Source: Candidatus Bathyarchaeota archaeon
Lineage (GTDB): Archaea; Thermoproteota; Bathyarchaeia; Bathyarchaeales; UBA233
Direction of reading: 5' to 3'
Assembly: GCA_003661945.1 (NCBI GenBank)
Contig: QMXC01000069.1
Coordinates: 1-6,418, forward strand
DNA length: 6,418 nucleotides
The position numbers were made by a program, and so were the translations under genes. The notes beneath the pieces are model-generated. The model made no database searches, was not told where the DNA came from, and saw nothing but the letters and a program-made list of their open reading frames with translations. Every line of letters begins with the position of its first letter. The first letter of the stretch is position 1. Positions 6,094 to 6,418 of this stretch are shown here, piece after piece.

Positions 6094-6418
6094 TTATATC
6101 AACATTTTGACTCTTTTTATGAAGCAGTCTCTTCCGCCTACTATTTCAACTATTCCGCCGCATTTTGGGCAGTTAAGCGTAGGTGTCAACGTGTGAAACG
6201 CTGGGTCGTCCACGTAGTCAAAGCCTCCTTCATACCCGCATTCGGGGCATCTGACAACGCCTTCTTTCTCCTCGATTACGAGTTTTGAGCCTTCCAGAAC
6301 CGTGTCTTTAGTCAGCATTTCATACCAGAAGCGCACTTGCTCCGGGTTCAGAAACATGAGTTTTCCGATTTCTATTCGAACTTCTAACACGCGTTTTGCA
6401 TTGCGCTTTTGAGCTTCA
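6094..6418 (-). CDS. hypA: [NiFe]-hydrogenase nickel incorporation protein HypA, N-terminus beyond the window edge
   Basis: HypA delivers nickel, with HypB, to the hydrogenase large subunit after the iron cofactor is in place. The frame stays open to the right edge and reads EAQKRNAKRVLEVRIEIGKL there, which is the normal HypA helix plus first strand. The GTG at 6390 is therefore internal (the conserved Val of VLEVRIEIG), not the start. About 15 residues, including the nickel-binding N-terminal Met-His, lie outside. Counting from that Val as residue 1, the FWYEMLTKDTVLEGSKLVIE segment follows at 21-40, then the zinc domain with Cys48, Cys51, Cys74 and Cys77 as two CPxC pairs. The 22 residues between the pairs exceed the 12-13 usual in bacteria and fit an archaeal-type zinc loop. 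The TAA at 6094-6096 is one base from the hypD ATG. hypB or hypC may lie further right. Confidence 0.95.
   Translation of the reverse strand, partial: EAQKRNAKRVLEVRIEIGKLMFLNPEQVRFWYEMLTKDTVLEGSKLVIEEKEGVVRCPECGYEGGFDYVDDPAFHTLTPTLNCPKCGGIVEIVGGRDCFIKRVKMLI

Noticed and set aside
1..6418. CRISPR array, insertion sequence, tRNA or rRNA gene
   Set aside because: No spaced direct repeats, transposase-like frame, terminal inverted repeats or cloverleaf/ribosomal motifs were seen; almost all bases are in recognisable genes.

Overview
The window comes from an archaeal genome. The prolyl-tRNA synthetase has the archaeal/eukaryotic-type core and a C-terminal zinc-binding domain. The phosphoglycerate mutase is the archaeal cofactor-independent ApgM type. 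The membrane protein looks like DUF996, a mainly archaeal family. The start regions carry TATA-like boxes and short or absent leaders instead of strong Shine-Dalgarno sites. I cannot fix the lineage; a mesophilic to moderately thermophilic uncultured archaeon, for example of the Bathyarchaeia type, would fit, but this is a guess from general style.

Layout, left to right. (1) The 3' end of a universal-stress-protein (UspA) gene on the + strand. (2) proS, prolyl-tRNA synthetase, on the - strand, convergent with the UspA gene. (3) A divergent intergenic region of about 83 bases with TATA-like boxes facing both ways and a perfect 6-bp-arm dyad. (4) apgM, a glycolytic/gluconeogenic enzyme, on the + strand. 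(5) hypE on the + strand, 59 bases behind apgM with its own TATA-like box. (6) On the - strand, converging on hypE with an 11-base gap: a DUF996-like membrane protein with a seven-proline tail, preceded by a 52-residue coiled-coil ORF (4976 to 4818), then hypD, and hypA running off the right edge.

Three genes, hypE, hypD and hypA, belong to [NiFe]-hydrogenase maturation. HypE, whose C-terminal cysteine is present, makes the thiocyanate that supplies the cyanide ligands. HypD (with HypC) is the scaffold on which the Fe(CN)2CO unit is built. HypA is the zinc-containing nickel delivery protein. hypC, hypB, hypF and hydrogenase structural genes are not in the window, so the organism probably makes a [NiFe]-hydrogenase encoded elsewhere. 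proS and apgM are housekeeping genes.

I see no mobile element, CRISPR array, tRNA or rRNA. No clear novel system is visible. The least explained parts are the coiled-coil ORF and the DUF996-like protein that follow hypA-hypD on the same strand, and the proS/apgM divergent control region. Promoter and terminator calls rest on base patterns alone and are tentative.
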